A stretch of DNA of 64,000 nucleotides from Neopestalotiopsis rosae (lineage: Eukaryota; Ascomycota; Sordariomycetes; Amphisphaeriales; Sporocadaceae), in assembly GCA_023078685.1 (NCBI GenBank), contig JALGAS010000003.1:2790001-2854000 (forward strand), written 5' to 3'. The translations under genes were made by a program, and so were the position numbers. Shown one piece after another: positions 31,182 through 42,776 of the stretch. A model generated the notes under the pieces. The model did not search any database and was not told the origin of the DNA. It worked only from the letters and a program-made list of their open reading frames with translations. The stretch's first letter is position 1. Each line of letters begins with the position of its first letter.

Positions 31182-34100
31182 CGGCGCGAGAGGGCTCTGG
31201 GAAGGCAAAATTTGTGTCTCGCTCGTGCCTCTTTGTGTCGTGCAAAGTGTTGTGAAGTTTGTTGCCTATGTGGTTGGTTTTCTGCTGCTGTGCCGGGTTT
31301 GGGATGCGGAGGTTTGGTCTTTGGCTTTGGGGGCGCGCGCGGGGAGCAGCGAGCGAGCTACTGTATGACCGCTCGACCTTGTACGCACACTTTTGGCACT
31401 GCACTGCACGCACCTTTCTAGTACTGGTTGACTGGTGATTAAGCCAGCCGGAGACAGCGTCGATCAGTGAGTGGCCCGGTCCACAATCTATTCTACGAAA
31501 CTGGATCCCCGGCGAATTCGAAGGTTGTATGGAAGGACTGATGGAACAAATTTTTTTTAAGTGACGAGGATTGCATTGACAGAAGGCTGCCAGGATTCAA
31601 AAGGTACTTGTCGATTGTCCTGTGAGGGAGGCTCTGCTGGACCCTCTCTGCTCTCAACCGTCTCCTTTACTGAGGGGACCTCGGGGACGATGATGGATAC
31701 TAGCTCGCAGGGCGACAGATGAGACCGGGAGATACCTATTTCTGGCGAAATACAAAGGCACACATGTGCTGGGTAGGTACAGAAAGGACTCGCAGAGCTT
31801 TAAATTTTGCCCAATTCTTTCAGTCTCCATGTCTACACTCTACACCCTGCGCTCACATTGCTTTCCGACTTGAATACCTGACCGAATACATACATTACTA
31901 CAGTGTAACCAAAGGGATACCTACCGGTCGACTGTTGGTGGGAGGTGGTACAAAGGCAAATAATCTAGGTAGGGTAAGGTACGTAGGGTATGTAAGCTCT
32001 GCTTTACACTAGCCATACAAAAAGTGCTTGCTCTCAATGGCTGCCACTAACCTGCCTAGGTACCTACCTTCATAGGCATGGTGTATCATGTAGTATCAGG
32101 GTTGAGGTAGCCGCGTGGGATGATGGAATCGAGTGGGACGCGGACGAAATCCTTGGGGTCTGTGGAGAACCGATTGGCTCTGCTCTTCAAGTATTCAGCC
32201 CCCCAAGAACTGTCAGACAGGGTTTCAGAGATACAGCCGCTGATTTGTGTTAAATCGCATTCTACATAGTACGCACGCATAGTACATCTAGCCTAATTAA
32301 CTACAGCTATACGGATCCACGGCTTGGAGGTTCATTAAAAATGCACGGGATATCTGGGGGCTCTGTCTTCTCCCGTGCTATGATGTCGTATCCGTCATGC
32401 CAAAACCCCCCAAGAGACCCCGTCATCTCCATTTGTTCTTCGTTCTGCTCGGCGCTGTTTCGTTTCAGGTTTCAATCTAGGTACTTGGTCGCCGAAAAGG
32501 GCAATTTGCCGACCAACTTTTTCTGGGCCATTTAGACTGCTCACTAGGCTGGTCCTAAAAGGAGTTCGTGCCTTGCCCTCATTTCTGAACTACTACCGGG
32601 GCTACTTACACACGGGCTTCAGCGAGTCAGGATCCAATTCGACGTCTGCTGTTCTTCATCTTGTCATGTGTCAAATATGACGCGCTTCCTTGCCAGGATC
32701 GCCGTCCTCAAGTCTGTCTCTCTAGACTGAGCAAGCAAGATTGCGCTCAATGGAACTAAAAGCTTAGGCGGCCCAATCCACCGGTGGCGTCGGCGTTATG
32801 GCCTTGTCCCTCCCGAATAGCCTCATCTCGTGCAAGTTCCTTGCCACGGTAGTAGCTAGCCCGACCAGGGGCCTGTTCTTCTAGAAGACTTCGAATGGCC
32901 TAGAAGGGCAGTACCCGCTCCCGCGATATTACTCCTTCGGTAGACTCGTCACCCGGTCTTTCAATGCTTGTTTCCTGAATCCAATTTCCGTGAAGCTGTC
33001 ACTTGTTGTTGGCTCCTTGGCGGGAGGGAGTGGGACGTGGCAGGAACAAGAAGATCTTTGAGGTGCTGGATTGAATCATCTGGATCTGGAGCACGTGCCC
33101 ATTGCCGGGGAAGACACTTTCGAATACGAGCCCGGATCCGAGCAGGAGAGCAGGAGGTTCAACTTTGGCGTGTAAGAGACCTGGTGTACAAGTGCTGGAA
33201 TATAGTCCTCGACGTCACAGATCGACCAGAATAGAGAATTGCTTGCGAGCCTAGGGTCTCTCGTCTTACTAAGTACCAGAACAACATACATCTAATACTC
33301 AGCTGCATTATTAGTTAACCACCCAGTATTCACTTTGCCCAGTTTGCATGCACGTGGGCCGTGGCTGATACCATTTCGCAGTGGATACATTGTCAAAGCC
33401 CGGCGTGCGTGTCTTGTCTTTTCCCCAGAGGAAAGTCAAAGCTGCGCCAAAACGACTCTGCTTACTCGGTCACGTTTCCCGAGCCGTCGCTCTCCATCAC
33501 GGCGGCGGCGGCGGCGGCGGCGGCCTCTTGAGCCTGACGCTGATGGCCAAGTGTTGGTATCGCTTGAGGCCAACGCACTGGCAAGGGATGATCGTCTTGT
33601 CGCAATCCGCATCCCCAGGGACATAAGATTCTTATCCTGTTCCTGCGTCATCTGTGCTCCTGTGGGAATTTGGAAACGGTGTGACTGCGCTATGTTTGGA
33701 ACAGACAGCCCTAGCGCCAAAGAGGATCTCCGGAAACAGATCAGATGCAGGGGCTTCTAATCATTTTGGTAAAAGTGAAGTCCAGAACCCCTGCTCATGT
33801 TCCTATTCCTACGAGGCCCAAACAGATCCGGTGGGTGGCGGTTATAGAAAAACAAACGATATTTTTAACATCAAATGGACTTCGCACCGCACAAATGAAT
33901 ATATGATGAGTACATAGGCATGGTCATTGCTTGGCCCAATTGTGGCGTAGTGCGCTTTCCATCAAATGGGTAAAGAACCAAGCAGGAGGTACTTACTGTG
34001 CGGCAGTTATTCACGGAAACCCTCAACTTGCTATCAAAAACCAACACACCAATTACACTGGAAGACTGGAGTTGCTAATACCAGTGGACGGGAAATGTAC

Positions 34101-35635
34101 GTGAGGTAGGACGTGAAGTAAGGCAGATTCTGGTCTGTCATATCGCTTAGATATGCGAAACCTCTTTCTTGAGGCGACACTTGACGTCTGGATTGAATGT
34201 GTATGCACGGGTACTTACGAGTGTAGGTTGATAATAGTGTAGTATAGGCCCATGGAGCTGCATATCGCTTGTCTGATGCAGCTGTCAGCATGTGTAATCA
34301 ATCACCTAAGCACATTGGGCTTCATTCTGGAATGGATCTTGCTGTCTGCCAGAAACAATGCGAATTTGTTACACGCTTGTTTAACGGCTATAGAGCCAAT
34401 ACTATCATGTACACTGGCGTGATTAAAGGGCCGCGGCTATTGGCAAGAATATACTGCTGGAATTGCAGAAGCAAGCCACTTCCCTCTAGTGTACGAGGTA
34501 GAGGAGGCAACCACCAGTACTATCTACACTGCACTAGGCACACTCGACGATGGGGGCACACTTGTTATTGAACCAAGATACCGTACCCATTGTCCGCGCC
34601 GCAACTAATGCGGCAACGTTTTTCCGCACACAATCAACAAGAGATAGTCACAGTTAGAGAGATGGCCGACTCAACTTGCCTCGACTGATTATGGATCTGC
34701 TTTTATTAATAATACTGTGCAAGTATACACAACTAAGCTAGTACTAACTGTAGGCACCGCTCGTACCTAAACTCACATGACGGTGGTGATTTCCCTAGGC
34801 GCACCTTTGATGTTCCAAATAACTTTTTACCCCACCTTTCTCTTCGCGGCTTTACTGTGTAACCAGTCTGCACTCACGGCCGAGCTGGAGCTGATGCCCT
34901 TTGCCCAAGACCCCCCAAGATCCCCTGTAATCCCACCAAACCGATTTCCTGTCGCTGATCATAGCCCAGCCGCGACCCGCCCATCCACCCACCCACACAC
35001 CACAAGAAGAAGCGGGCGGGCGCCTTAAAGGGTACAAACCGAAGGGTCTCCAGGTAAATCTGTAGCCTTCATTACGTACTTCTACCCTAACTGGTTCGAG
35101 TGAGTCCAGTGCTACTGTGGTGGTCAAACGTCGCGAACATTTGATGAGGCTCTGTCCAATCTGCCAGAAATCTGTCCGTCATCCGTCTGTCCATCCCTGT
35201 GAGCGCAAGATAAACTCCTAAAACGCCCTCGGTGTGCCTTGCGCAAGGTTCCTGGTAACTTCGATCCCACGTTGGGACGCACATCTCGTCGTCACCGAAC
35301 TACCCCAACAAAGGCAGCCAGTTAAGCGGCTATACCGCAACTTGGTCGTCTCATCCAGTCCCCATCCGCCTAACCTTGGGTCATTCTGCTTCGTCAGCTC
35401 GCACTGCGAGAGAGCACCAGTAACAGCCTTGTTCCGTACATTTTTCCAAAAACCTTCTGCGCGCTGCTCAGTCAAACCACATTGGGAGACGTTACCGCCA
35501 GTCGCACGTTTAGGCTTTGCGCGCCTTCTGGATCGCACGCTGCTGCATGACAAGCACAGCTCACACTCAACCGGAGCTTGTTCCGGGCTACTCGGGGAAA
35601 CGAACTCACCAACTGACGCAACCCCGACCATCGTG
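31182..35635. other. Long intergenic region between two divergent Zn2Cys6 genes
   Basis: Nearly 4.5 kb without a gene I can support. It contains a (CGG)8 repeat at 33500-33523 and several TAGGTA/CCTAGGTACCTACC motifs (about 31964-31990 and 32055-32070). Short frames on both strands have no family signature. It should hold both promoters and possibly long leaders or non-coding RNA. Confidence 0.55.
33500..33523 (+). repeat. (CGG)8 microsatellite
   Basis: Eight perfect CGG triplets in otherwise moderate-GC intergenic DNA. On either strand it would code Gly, Arg or Ala runs, but no supported frame uses it. Confidence 0.85.
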
Positions 35636-37829
35636 ATGCCGCGCTCCAGCTTTTCTGATAATCCTTTATTGCGGGTTTCTCGTCCCGTATCTGCCTGTTC
35701 GCGATGTGAGCTTCTTATAGCCTGAGTCCTGTCTCATGCCAAATTACTGACACTCAACAGGTCGATCAGCCAAGGTCAAGGTAATTCCAATTCAAGACTT
35801 GCCTAGGTGGTATTTCCCGAGAATGCGCTGACTGATGTCCCCAGTGTGACGGCAAATTACCCGCTTGCACGGCTTGTGAGAAAGCTGGCCGCGAGAACGA
35901 GTGTTCAAGCGCCAACGATCAATTCGCTCGCGGCAAAGAACGCAGGTATGAAACGCCAAAGATCTGGTGACATGTATGTTCCCTCACTGACATACTTGAC
36001 AGCTATGTGGCTGCATTGGAGCTGCGCATCGAGAAGCTCGAGAGGAGGCTTGAATATGCCAGGTCCAGGAAAGCATCAGTAGCCCAATATGAATCAGAAC
36101 CGCCTCCTACTCAGCAGCCGGATCGGAAAGACTCGCTAGCCACCATCAGAGCCGCAATTCATCGAAAAGCCGAGAGGACGAGGGAGAACACCGACGTGAA
36201 CTCCCTCATGTCCGACTTTGGTTTCCTGTGCGTATATCCGTGCCATTTGATCAAAATTTGCTCACTAACCCATTCCCAAGATCTATCAACGCGACAACAA
36301 GAGATTTTGAGCCCTCCATGACTAACATGAATTTTGCGCGACTCGTCCTCGCATCTTCCTCAAATGACCCTCTGCCAGATACTCAGGGATGGGCTGCGCC
36401 CTCGAGAGAGGAAGGTCTCGGCATTGTCCAGTACTACATGAACAATATCTTTTCACTCTACCCGGCTTTCTCGGAAACCACCTTCTACACAATGCTGGAA
36501 CAAGTGTACAATCAACCCGATCGTTCGGTCAAAGACACCTACTACTGGCTTGTTTTCATGGTGCTCGCAATCGGATCCGTCGCCCAGAGTCAGTCGAGCA
36601 ACGATGCACATTACAGAAATGGCATCTATTTCGTGTCCAGAGCCATGAAACATGCCGACAAGGCTCTGGTTCCAGGCTACGTCACCCAGATTCAATCGTT
36701 GATCTTGCTCACGCAATATTCCATGCTGGACCCCACGCACTTTGACAGCTGGCATTTGATCGGCTTTACAGCTCGAGCTGTGGTTGATCTTGGTTTTCAT
36801 CAAGACCCACCACCAGAGCAAATGCCCGACAAGGCGCAACTGGATTTTCGACGGAAATTATTCTATTGTGTCTACTCTCTGGACAGGTAAAGACTGGCGT
36901 CACCCACTGTTCGATAACATATGTGCTCATTATTTTATAGGTCAATCAGCATGGTGCAAGCACGTGCATTCTCCTTCACAGATGCCTCGACCAACGTTGC
37001 TTGGCCTAGGGCCAAGTCGTTCAGCCGACGTGCCTCCATTACTGGCCAAATGCTGGCGGGCACCGAGCCGGCATTCCTGCTTTTCCAATTGCGATGGGCG
37101 CAGTCTCATTGGTACCAGGTCTTGTTCCAGTCCGATACTTTACCTATTTCGGACTCTACCTCATTCATTTGGCAAATGTGTCAGGATATGAGAGAATGGG
37201 CTGATGCTCTGCCTATGAGCCTCCCAGTGGCCATGAGGGAGATGTTTGACCTGGAATTGCAATACAGCTATGTGTACTGCCTGATGGAATCGTCACGAGC
37301 ACCAAACATGTCGAACTACCGCCGCTTACTGGTATTCGAGCACACCATTGCTTATCTGGACCGCTTGCACGAGATTGTCCAGAATGGCTCCAAGAATGCA
37401 TTCTACAGTAGTCACGATGCACTACGTGTCTTTTTCATGGCGACCAAACTAGTTGCCGTACTGAATGAGGCCGAAGATCTCATCGCAGCTGGGGTCACGG
37501 TCTCACCTCCAGCCTCACAACCTGGAAAGCCCTTGCCGCCTCCACTGCCAGTTCGACCAGGAGGTTACGGAGTTGATAATCTGCAACGAAGTCTTGATTC
37601 TCTGGACCGAGCAAACCAGATTCTGTTGCGGTGGGGCCAGCGATGGCAGGACTCATCATCCCTGCAACAAGCACTCGAAATGATCACAAGGGATCTCACT
37701 TCAAGGCTACGAGTGAGGCAGCAGATGCGACAGAGGGCTTCGCCCCCACAAGCCATGGCCCAGCCCGCCACGCGAGAGATGAGATGGGTTGATGTTGATG
37801 TGGAGGCAATGATGAGAAACGGAAGGTGA
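35636..37829 (+). CDS. Zn2Cys6 transcription factor, 636 aa, six exons
   Basis: Exons are 35636-35705, 35761-35780, 35845-35945, 36003-36227, 36281-36886 and 36941-37829, with introns of 53-64 nt. The spliced N-terminus gives a zinc cluster at C21, C24, C31, C38, C41 and C50. The reading is ACSRC|RSAKVK|CDGKLPACTACEKAGRENEC. This cluster is assembled from three exons, including a 20-nt microexon. A coiled-coil segment (ALELRIEKLERRLEYARSRK) follows. The fungal-specific TF domain contains ILLTQYSMLD, then GFTARAVVDLGFHQDPPPEQ and FRRKLFYCVYSLDRSISM. The gene model is well supported because every join keeps frame and restores conserved motifs. The last intron lies exactly between YSLDR and SISMVQ. 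Targets unknown; the factor is nuclear. Confidence 0.9.
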
Positions 37830-38138
37830 TGCCAAAGTGGAATGATTGTGGCAGGTTGGGTCAATTTGGGAGCATAAATACTGATTTACGAACGCAAGGA
37901 GTACGGCGGCCGTCATGTCGGCTTTTCACGCGTGCATTTCTTTCACTGGGCAAAGGGTGACATGATATCAACCGTATATGAAATATCTTGAAAATTACGA
38001 ACAAATATTGATTATATATACTTTCCCACACTCAATGGTTCATTCTGATATGGTCTCCCAAACAGATTTTAGGGCCTCAAATTTCTTCAGCACCACTATC
38101 AGGCAAAAATATGCCAAAGCAAGCACTGGAGAAAAGGC

Positions 38139-38150
38139 AAAAATAGAAAA
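38139..38150 (-). terminator. RNA polymerase III T-run terminator of tRNA-Glu
   Basis: On the minus strand the tRNA 3' end is followed within about 8 nt by TTTT and then TTTTT (A runs at 38147-38150 and 38139-38143 on the plus strand). These are typical pol III stop signals. Confidence 0.7.
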
Positions 38151-38157
38151 CATTGTG

Positions 38158-38236
38158 CTCCGACACGGGGAATCGAACCCCGGGCATGACGGATCAGGAT
38201 GAGAGCGTCATATGTTAGCCACTACACCATATCGGA
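38158..38236 (-). tRNA. tRNA-Glu (anticodon CTC) with a 7-nt intron
   Basis: The minus strand folds as a complete cloverleaf. The acceptor stem pairs TCCGATA with TGTCGGA, with discriminator G at 38158. The D arm GTGT pairs with ACAT. The anticodon stem TGACG (38210-38206) pairs with CGTCA (38191-38187). The T arm GGGG-TTCGATT-CCCC contains the B box. The anticodon loop holds C-T-CTC-A at 38205-38200, then seven extra bases (38199-38193, TCCTGAT) before loop position 38. That is the standard tRNA intron site, one base 3' of the anticodon. Spliced, it is a standard tRNA-Glu(CUC). The intron is unusually short. Confidence 0.93.
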
Positions 38237-41123
38237 AGCTGGAACCGCCCAACAGATTGCTGATTGGATAGAAGATCGTGGTGTTATCTATGACTAGACT
38301 GATTATTTCATGATGACTCCACTCGATAATCCACCCACTAATCAATGCGCTACGTAATCTCATGCCCATGGTTTGAACTTCTATTGAGCATCAGATATCT
38401 GGGTAGCTGTGGAAATCAGCTGGAGTACTAACAGAGACACCCACATTGAATCAGTATCAGTGATATTCGCGTGTAATCATGTTAGTGTTACGATTTTGTG
38501 CGCCAAACCACAATTCTAGATATTCAAGATCGATCGATGCTGTGATTCGTTACGAAGGACAGTAAAAAGGCGTACGACTCAATAGTATACACCCTTTTCG
38601 CCTAGAATCAAACGGATCTCGCCAAAGAAGAAAACAAAAAGGCGGCCAACTTATTCAGATTTCAGCCCCCCAGCCAACACAAACCCAGCGCGGGAGGGGA
38701 AAAGAATTCGGGTAATCCGCACGTAATCCGCACCCATCAAACAGCACCGTTGTGACGGTATTATAGAAGGGGACCCTGAATCCTTGGCAAAACGCCTCGT
38801 TGCGCATGTCATGTCAATAGATCACAGCCTTGATGGAATACCATACCAGCCTGGGAAATTCTATGGAAAGAAGTCCAAAGATGGTAGAAAGGGAACTATC
38901 TTGCTCGATCTAGCCGATGCTTCGTTCTATAGAGTTCTAGACCCCTCCCCGATGTCCTCCCACCCTCCCGCATCCCGGAAGAAGCTTAAGCTCCCCGAAA
39001 AGCCTTCCCCTTGCTCCCTGTCACTCCCTCCTTTGCCAAAAGCGTATTGGGCGATTTGGTCATGTTTGACTTTCCAAAGATTTCTTGGCATCATTTTCTA
39101 AGCACCCTCAGAAATACATCATGGTGGTCCGAACATCCGCAGAAAGTTGACGGTAAGTTGGTGTGAACCCCACAAAGACGGCCCGCGACCGACTTTACAA
39201 CGCGCCTCTGCCGGGTTCGCGCACTTAACTTACTCGCCAGCGACGACCCTGACGGTTTTTTGGTGAACCATGATCGTCAGGTTGCCTTCCCCGATTCGCC
39301 GGCGAACCGGGGAGATTACACAAGCGTCCGGCCTGGCCGATGAGGCTATATACGCGGGCAAGCGAGTACCGGGGACCGATATCATGCAGTGTCCTTTTTT
39401 TTTTCTCCTCTCTCACCCTCCAGCCATGACGTCGTAATGGCCCTGTTGTCCAAGGTTGCAAAACTTGTGTAAGAACCTAACCAAAGGCATCCTTCGTAAG
39501 AAACGCCAGGCTGTCTTGTTTGTCTGGGGTTCTGAGTAGGAAACCCACCAGCGGGACGGTGGCACGACTGGTTCATTTACCACGCCAGTCTAAGCTGGAG
39601 TCCTGCCCCCTCAAGACTTAATGATCGAGAATCACATGCGTGTCGGACCCCCTTTGCATGGTCTCTGGTCAAGCCACAACTAGTCGGCCGGGTTCATTTC
39701 AACTGGCATTGTGCAGATGCAAGATCGGGGCGACGATGTCCTTCTTGCACATTGGCGGCGCCGGCTTCCGGGCCGTTTCAAACGCCGCCCTGAGGGAGGA
39801 TCGTGAAACAGTACAAAGCTGAAAAGAAAGTTACTACGACCAGCTGACCGGGAGGAGCACTGGTTCGAGGCTATAGTCGCTCTATAGGGGCTATATGGAT
39901 GCGAAGATGGTGTATAGTCATGATTCTTTTTCGTTCTGACAGTCATGGATAATTTGTCGTGAGGCACCTCTCATCTGGCTAGACACTTCTGCAGACGCTC
40001 TAGGACACCGTCTCTTGCCATGTCATAAGACTCCTCTCATTTTGTTTACCTTAATTATACTAGCTGTAGGTTATGTTCCAGGTACGTCGAGTGACATGGC
40101 CGCACAGCTCGATGGAGATCGTGGAAGTAAATACGCACTGTGAAACATCCCCTCATGGCCTTACCCTGTTGGCCGTCGGAGGTTCGTTGAGGTGGATAGT
40201 GTGCAATTATATTGGTGGAATACTAAGAGGAAAGAAATTGGGTGGAGTATGCCGTGTGTCCCGGAGCAGGCTGACGCCGAGTGATCCAGGTCTTCTCTCG
40301 ACGAGTGCTGTGGTGAGTATGAGGGTGGTGTCAAGACCTACGAATTGGTGGCCATATCTAAGGATGATTCTCACGAGCTATCTCGCATATCCGCCGTAGA
40401 TCCGTTAATAGACAGGTACATTTAGTTGATAACTTCATTTGGTTCTGTTTCTTGCACATCATATAGCCCCTGCTCCATAGATTGGCAGTTCATCATGAAG
40501 ACGAATTTTAAAATGTAGACGGCAATATATGTGTATACCGCTCTCATAACAGTTTGTGTTGATCACCTAGCTTTAATTGTAACACAGCTTCGAGAAGATG
40601 ATGGCAAAGAAGTTCGTTCAACATATTCGTCACTGGTACTAGATTTCATTTCATGTGTTCCCAACTCCGTGATTGTATTAAACCTCATGTAGTAACCCTT
40701 GTAAACAGCAGGGCTCAATGCAGTCCTTCTCGTGCCTTCTCGTCAATCTGTGGTATCCCTCCAATGCTCCATGTATAACAATGCTCAAAATCAAGTGTGT
40801 TCCTCCCAGGGGTATCCAACTTCCATCAAATGCAGAATGGCTTTTTCTTTTTGTCGTTAAAACGTAACCATTTCTTTCTCATGCGTCTTCTCGTCGTCAA
40901 AAAAAAAAAAACCTCCACAAGACTCCCAATGCAAAAGCAATGTCGTGACCGCCGTAATGATAATCGTTTCCCATGACATGAAATCGTAGCTTCTCTCATC
41001 ATCGAGGCCGTAGCCCGTAAGAGATAAAAATGCCAAAAAAAAAAAAAAAAAGTTGCAAAAAAGGGGGAAAAAACACAAAAACAAACTTCAGTCTAGAAAC
41101 AGCCGCCAGGATTCATCCCTCTC
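38237..41123. other. Intergenic region, no convincing gene
   Basis: Nearly 2.9 kb. A plus-strand frame around 38784-39101 and others near 39225-39576 and 40073-40399 lack recognisable content and proper ATG or splice context. A-runs lie at 40899-40911 and 41035-41052, near the presumed 3' end of the next gene. Confidence 0.5.
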
Positions 41124-42776
41124 CTAATCCTTTTCCTCGGCAATGTTCTCGAGCCACGTAGGCATGAACTCATTCCGGCCAGGCTCGACAACCTCGTAGC
41201 CGTCCCGGTCGCTGCTGGTGCCGGTGCCGGCCCCCCTCATGCGGCGCCAGACGGCGCGTTTCCTCTCGGCCGAGGCCGCGGCCAGCTCGGAAACGTCGTG
41301 GGGCCCGCCGGCACCGCCGCCGCCGCGGCGGCCCTCGAAGCGGCCCTGCTTGTACTCGGACCAGTGGCTGACGTGGAGGACCGCGCGGCTCTTGTTACGG
41401 CGGTTGTTGTTTGCCTCCTCCTCATCGTGATCATCATCGCCCGACGACCGGAAGACGCGGCGGGGGCTGGTGTCTGGGACGATGTATTCGAACCACATGC
41501 GGCCAATGGACCGGTGGATGTCGTCAATGGCCTTGGTCGTGGCTTCAAAGTAGGTCGTGTAGGCGGCGCGGCAGCCGTCCGTGTACTTTGCGGCCAGAGC
41601 GTCGTACCGGCAGACGTAGCAGGTCTCTCCGCTCTTGCCGCGACTGCTTCGCCGGCGGCGGCTGAAGCAGAGCTTGTGGGACCAGCAGAGATCGCCGAGG
41701 AGCTGCTTCTTTTCGTCGCGCGTGGTGGGAAAATAGTGTGGAAAGTCGGACTCGGGGGCCAGGTCCGTGAGGTCCAGCTCCTCGCGGCGCTGCTTGTCGA
41801 GGGCGCGGACAGCTCGCTGGTAGCGCTTCCACTGCACGAACAGATCCACGCAATAGGCGCGGCCCAGGACCACGCGGGTGCAATTCAGCTTCCACGCCCA
41901 GTACTCCTTGGGAGGCGCCCGGGGGTGAAAGCGGCACGTCCAGCCGCGCCAGGAGTGGTCACAGCACTTGCGAGGAGGCTCGATCAATCTGACCAGCCGA
42001 GTTTCTCGATTATTGTACGGGGTATTATTGATGTTATCAATTTCGTGCTCCATGTCGCGTTGGTGCTTTGCCACGGACTTGTAGATGTTGTTGAAGAAAG
42101 CGTCCATCTCGGGACCTGGGCAGAAGGGATTGGCCTCTCTCATGTCTTGTGGCGGCATCCGAAGCTTGGCTTTTTGTTGCTGACGCTGCATCTTCTCTAT
42201 GACTTTACGGTCGGAAGCCTTCTCCCTTTCTTGCATCTTCGAGCTCTTTCGTGATGACCTGTTTTCTCTCGTATGGGACGAAGTTTGCAATGACTCAACC
42301 TCGGCGCCCGGCTGGGAGACGAAAGACACGCAACTGGGCATTGTGTATGGTCTTGAAATGTTATTTCTCTTTTTTTGCATATCAAAATGGAGAGAATCTG
42401 GATCAATACTCACGGGAGTCTGCAAGTGGTTATGACTGTCAACTCTGAATCTTTTGTGGCGGCTGTAGTCTTGCTGAGCTGCAGCGTAATTGTTGAGTCT
42501 CGCCGGGAGTAGACAGGCAGATCTGACTCGGAATGATATAAGAGAAGACTCGTGCTTGAAAAGCCACTGTTTTGATGATAATGAAGACGAGAAGCGAAGA
42601 ATTTTGTGTGCGTGATAGGCGACGAAACTGATTCTGTGCTCTTTGCTCTCGTGAGAAAGTGAAGGGGAGGAAGAAGAGTCCAGAGTGGGAGCAGACTCGG
42701 CCAGGGAGGCATCGGGGCGGTTTCTTATACCTAATTCTCTGGGCTGCTGGCGTCGTCGGAGAAAGGTGTGTGTCAT
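41124..42776 (-). CDS. Uncharacterised Cys/Trp-containing protein, up to 550 aa
   Basis: One frame runs open from an ATG at 42776 to the stop at 41124. The first 145 residues are Ser- and Arg-rich and unconserved-looking. A possible 62-nt intron (42413-42352, GTGAGT...TTTCAAG) and an ATG at 42341 (MPSCVSFVSQPG, 406 aa) make the true N-terminus uncertain. The core looks like a real domain. It has EPPRKCCDHSWRGWTCRFHP, then APPKEYWAWKLNCTRVVLG and AYCVDLFVQWKRYQRAVRAL. Later come LCWSHKLCFSRRRR and SGETCYVCRYDALAAKY. The paired cysteines and histidines (CCDHSWRGWTCRFH, CYVC) suggest metal binding. The tail has an acidic DDDHDEEEANNN stretch and a Gly-rich linker. I do not recognise the family. 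The C-terminal half is much more GC-rich than the N-terminal part. Confidence 0.7.
   Translation of the reverse strand: MTHTFLRRRQQPRELGIRNRPDASLAESAPTLDSSSSPSLSHESKEHRISFVAYHAHKILRFSSSLSSKQWLFKHESSLISFRVRSACLLPARLNNYAAAQQDYSRHKRFRVDSHNHLQTPVSIDPDSLHFDMQKKRNNISRPYTMPSCVSFVSQPGAEVESLQTSSHTRENRSSRKSSKMQEREKASDRKVIEKMQRQQQKAKLRMPPQDMREANPFCPGPEMDAFFNNIYKSVAKHQRDMEHEIDNINNTPYNNRETRLVRLIEPPRKCCDHSWRGWTCRFHPRAPPKEYWAWKLNCTRVVLGRAYCVDLFVQWKRYQRAVRALDKQRREELDLTDLAPESDFPHYFPTTRDEKKQLLGDLCWSHKLCFSRRRRSSRGKSGETCYVCRYDALAAKYTDGCRAAYTTYFEATTKAIDDIHRSIGRMWFEYIVPDTSPRRVFRSSGDDDHDEEEANNNRRNKSRAVLHVSHWSEYKQGRFEGRRGGGGAGGPHDVSELAAASAERKRAVWRRMRGAGTGTSSDRDGYEVVEPGRNEFMPTWLENIAEEKD

Noticed and set aside
41298..42254. 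318-codon plus-strand open frame opposite the 41-kb gene
   Set aside because: Ala/Val-rich antisense translation without motifs, explained by GC bias of the minus-strand gene.
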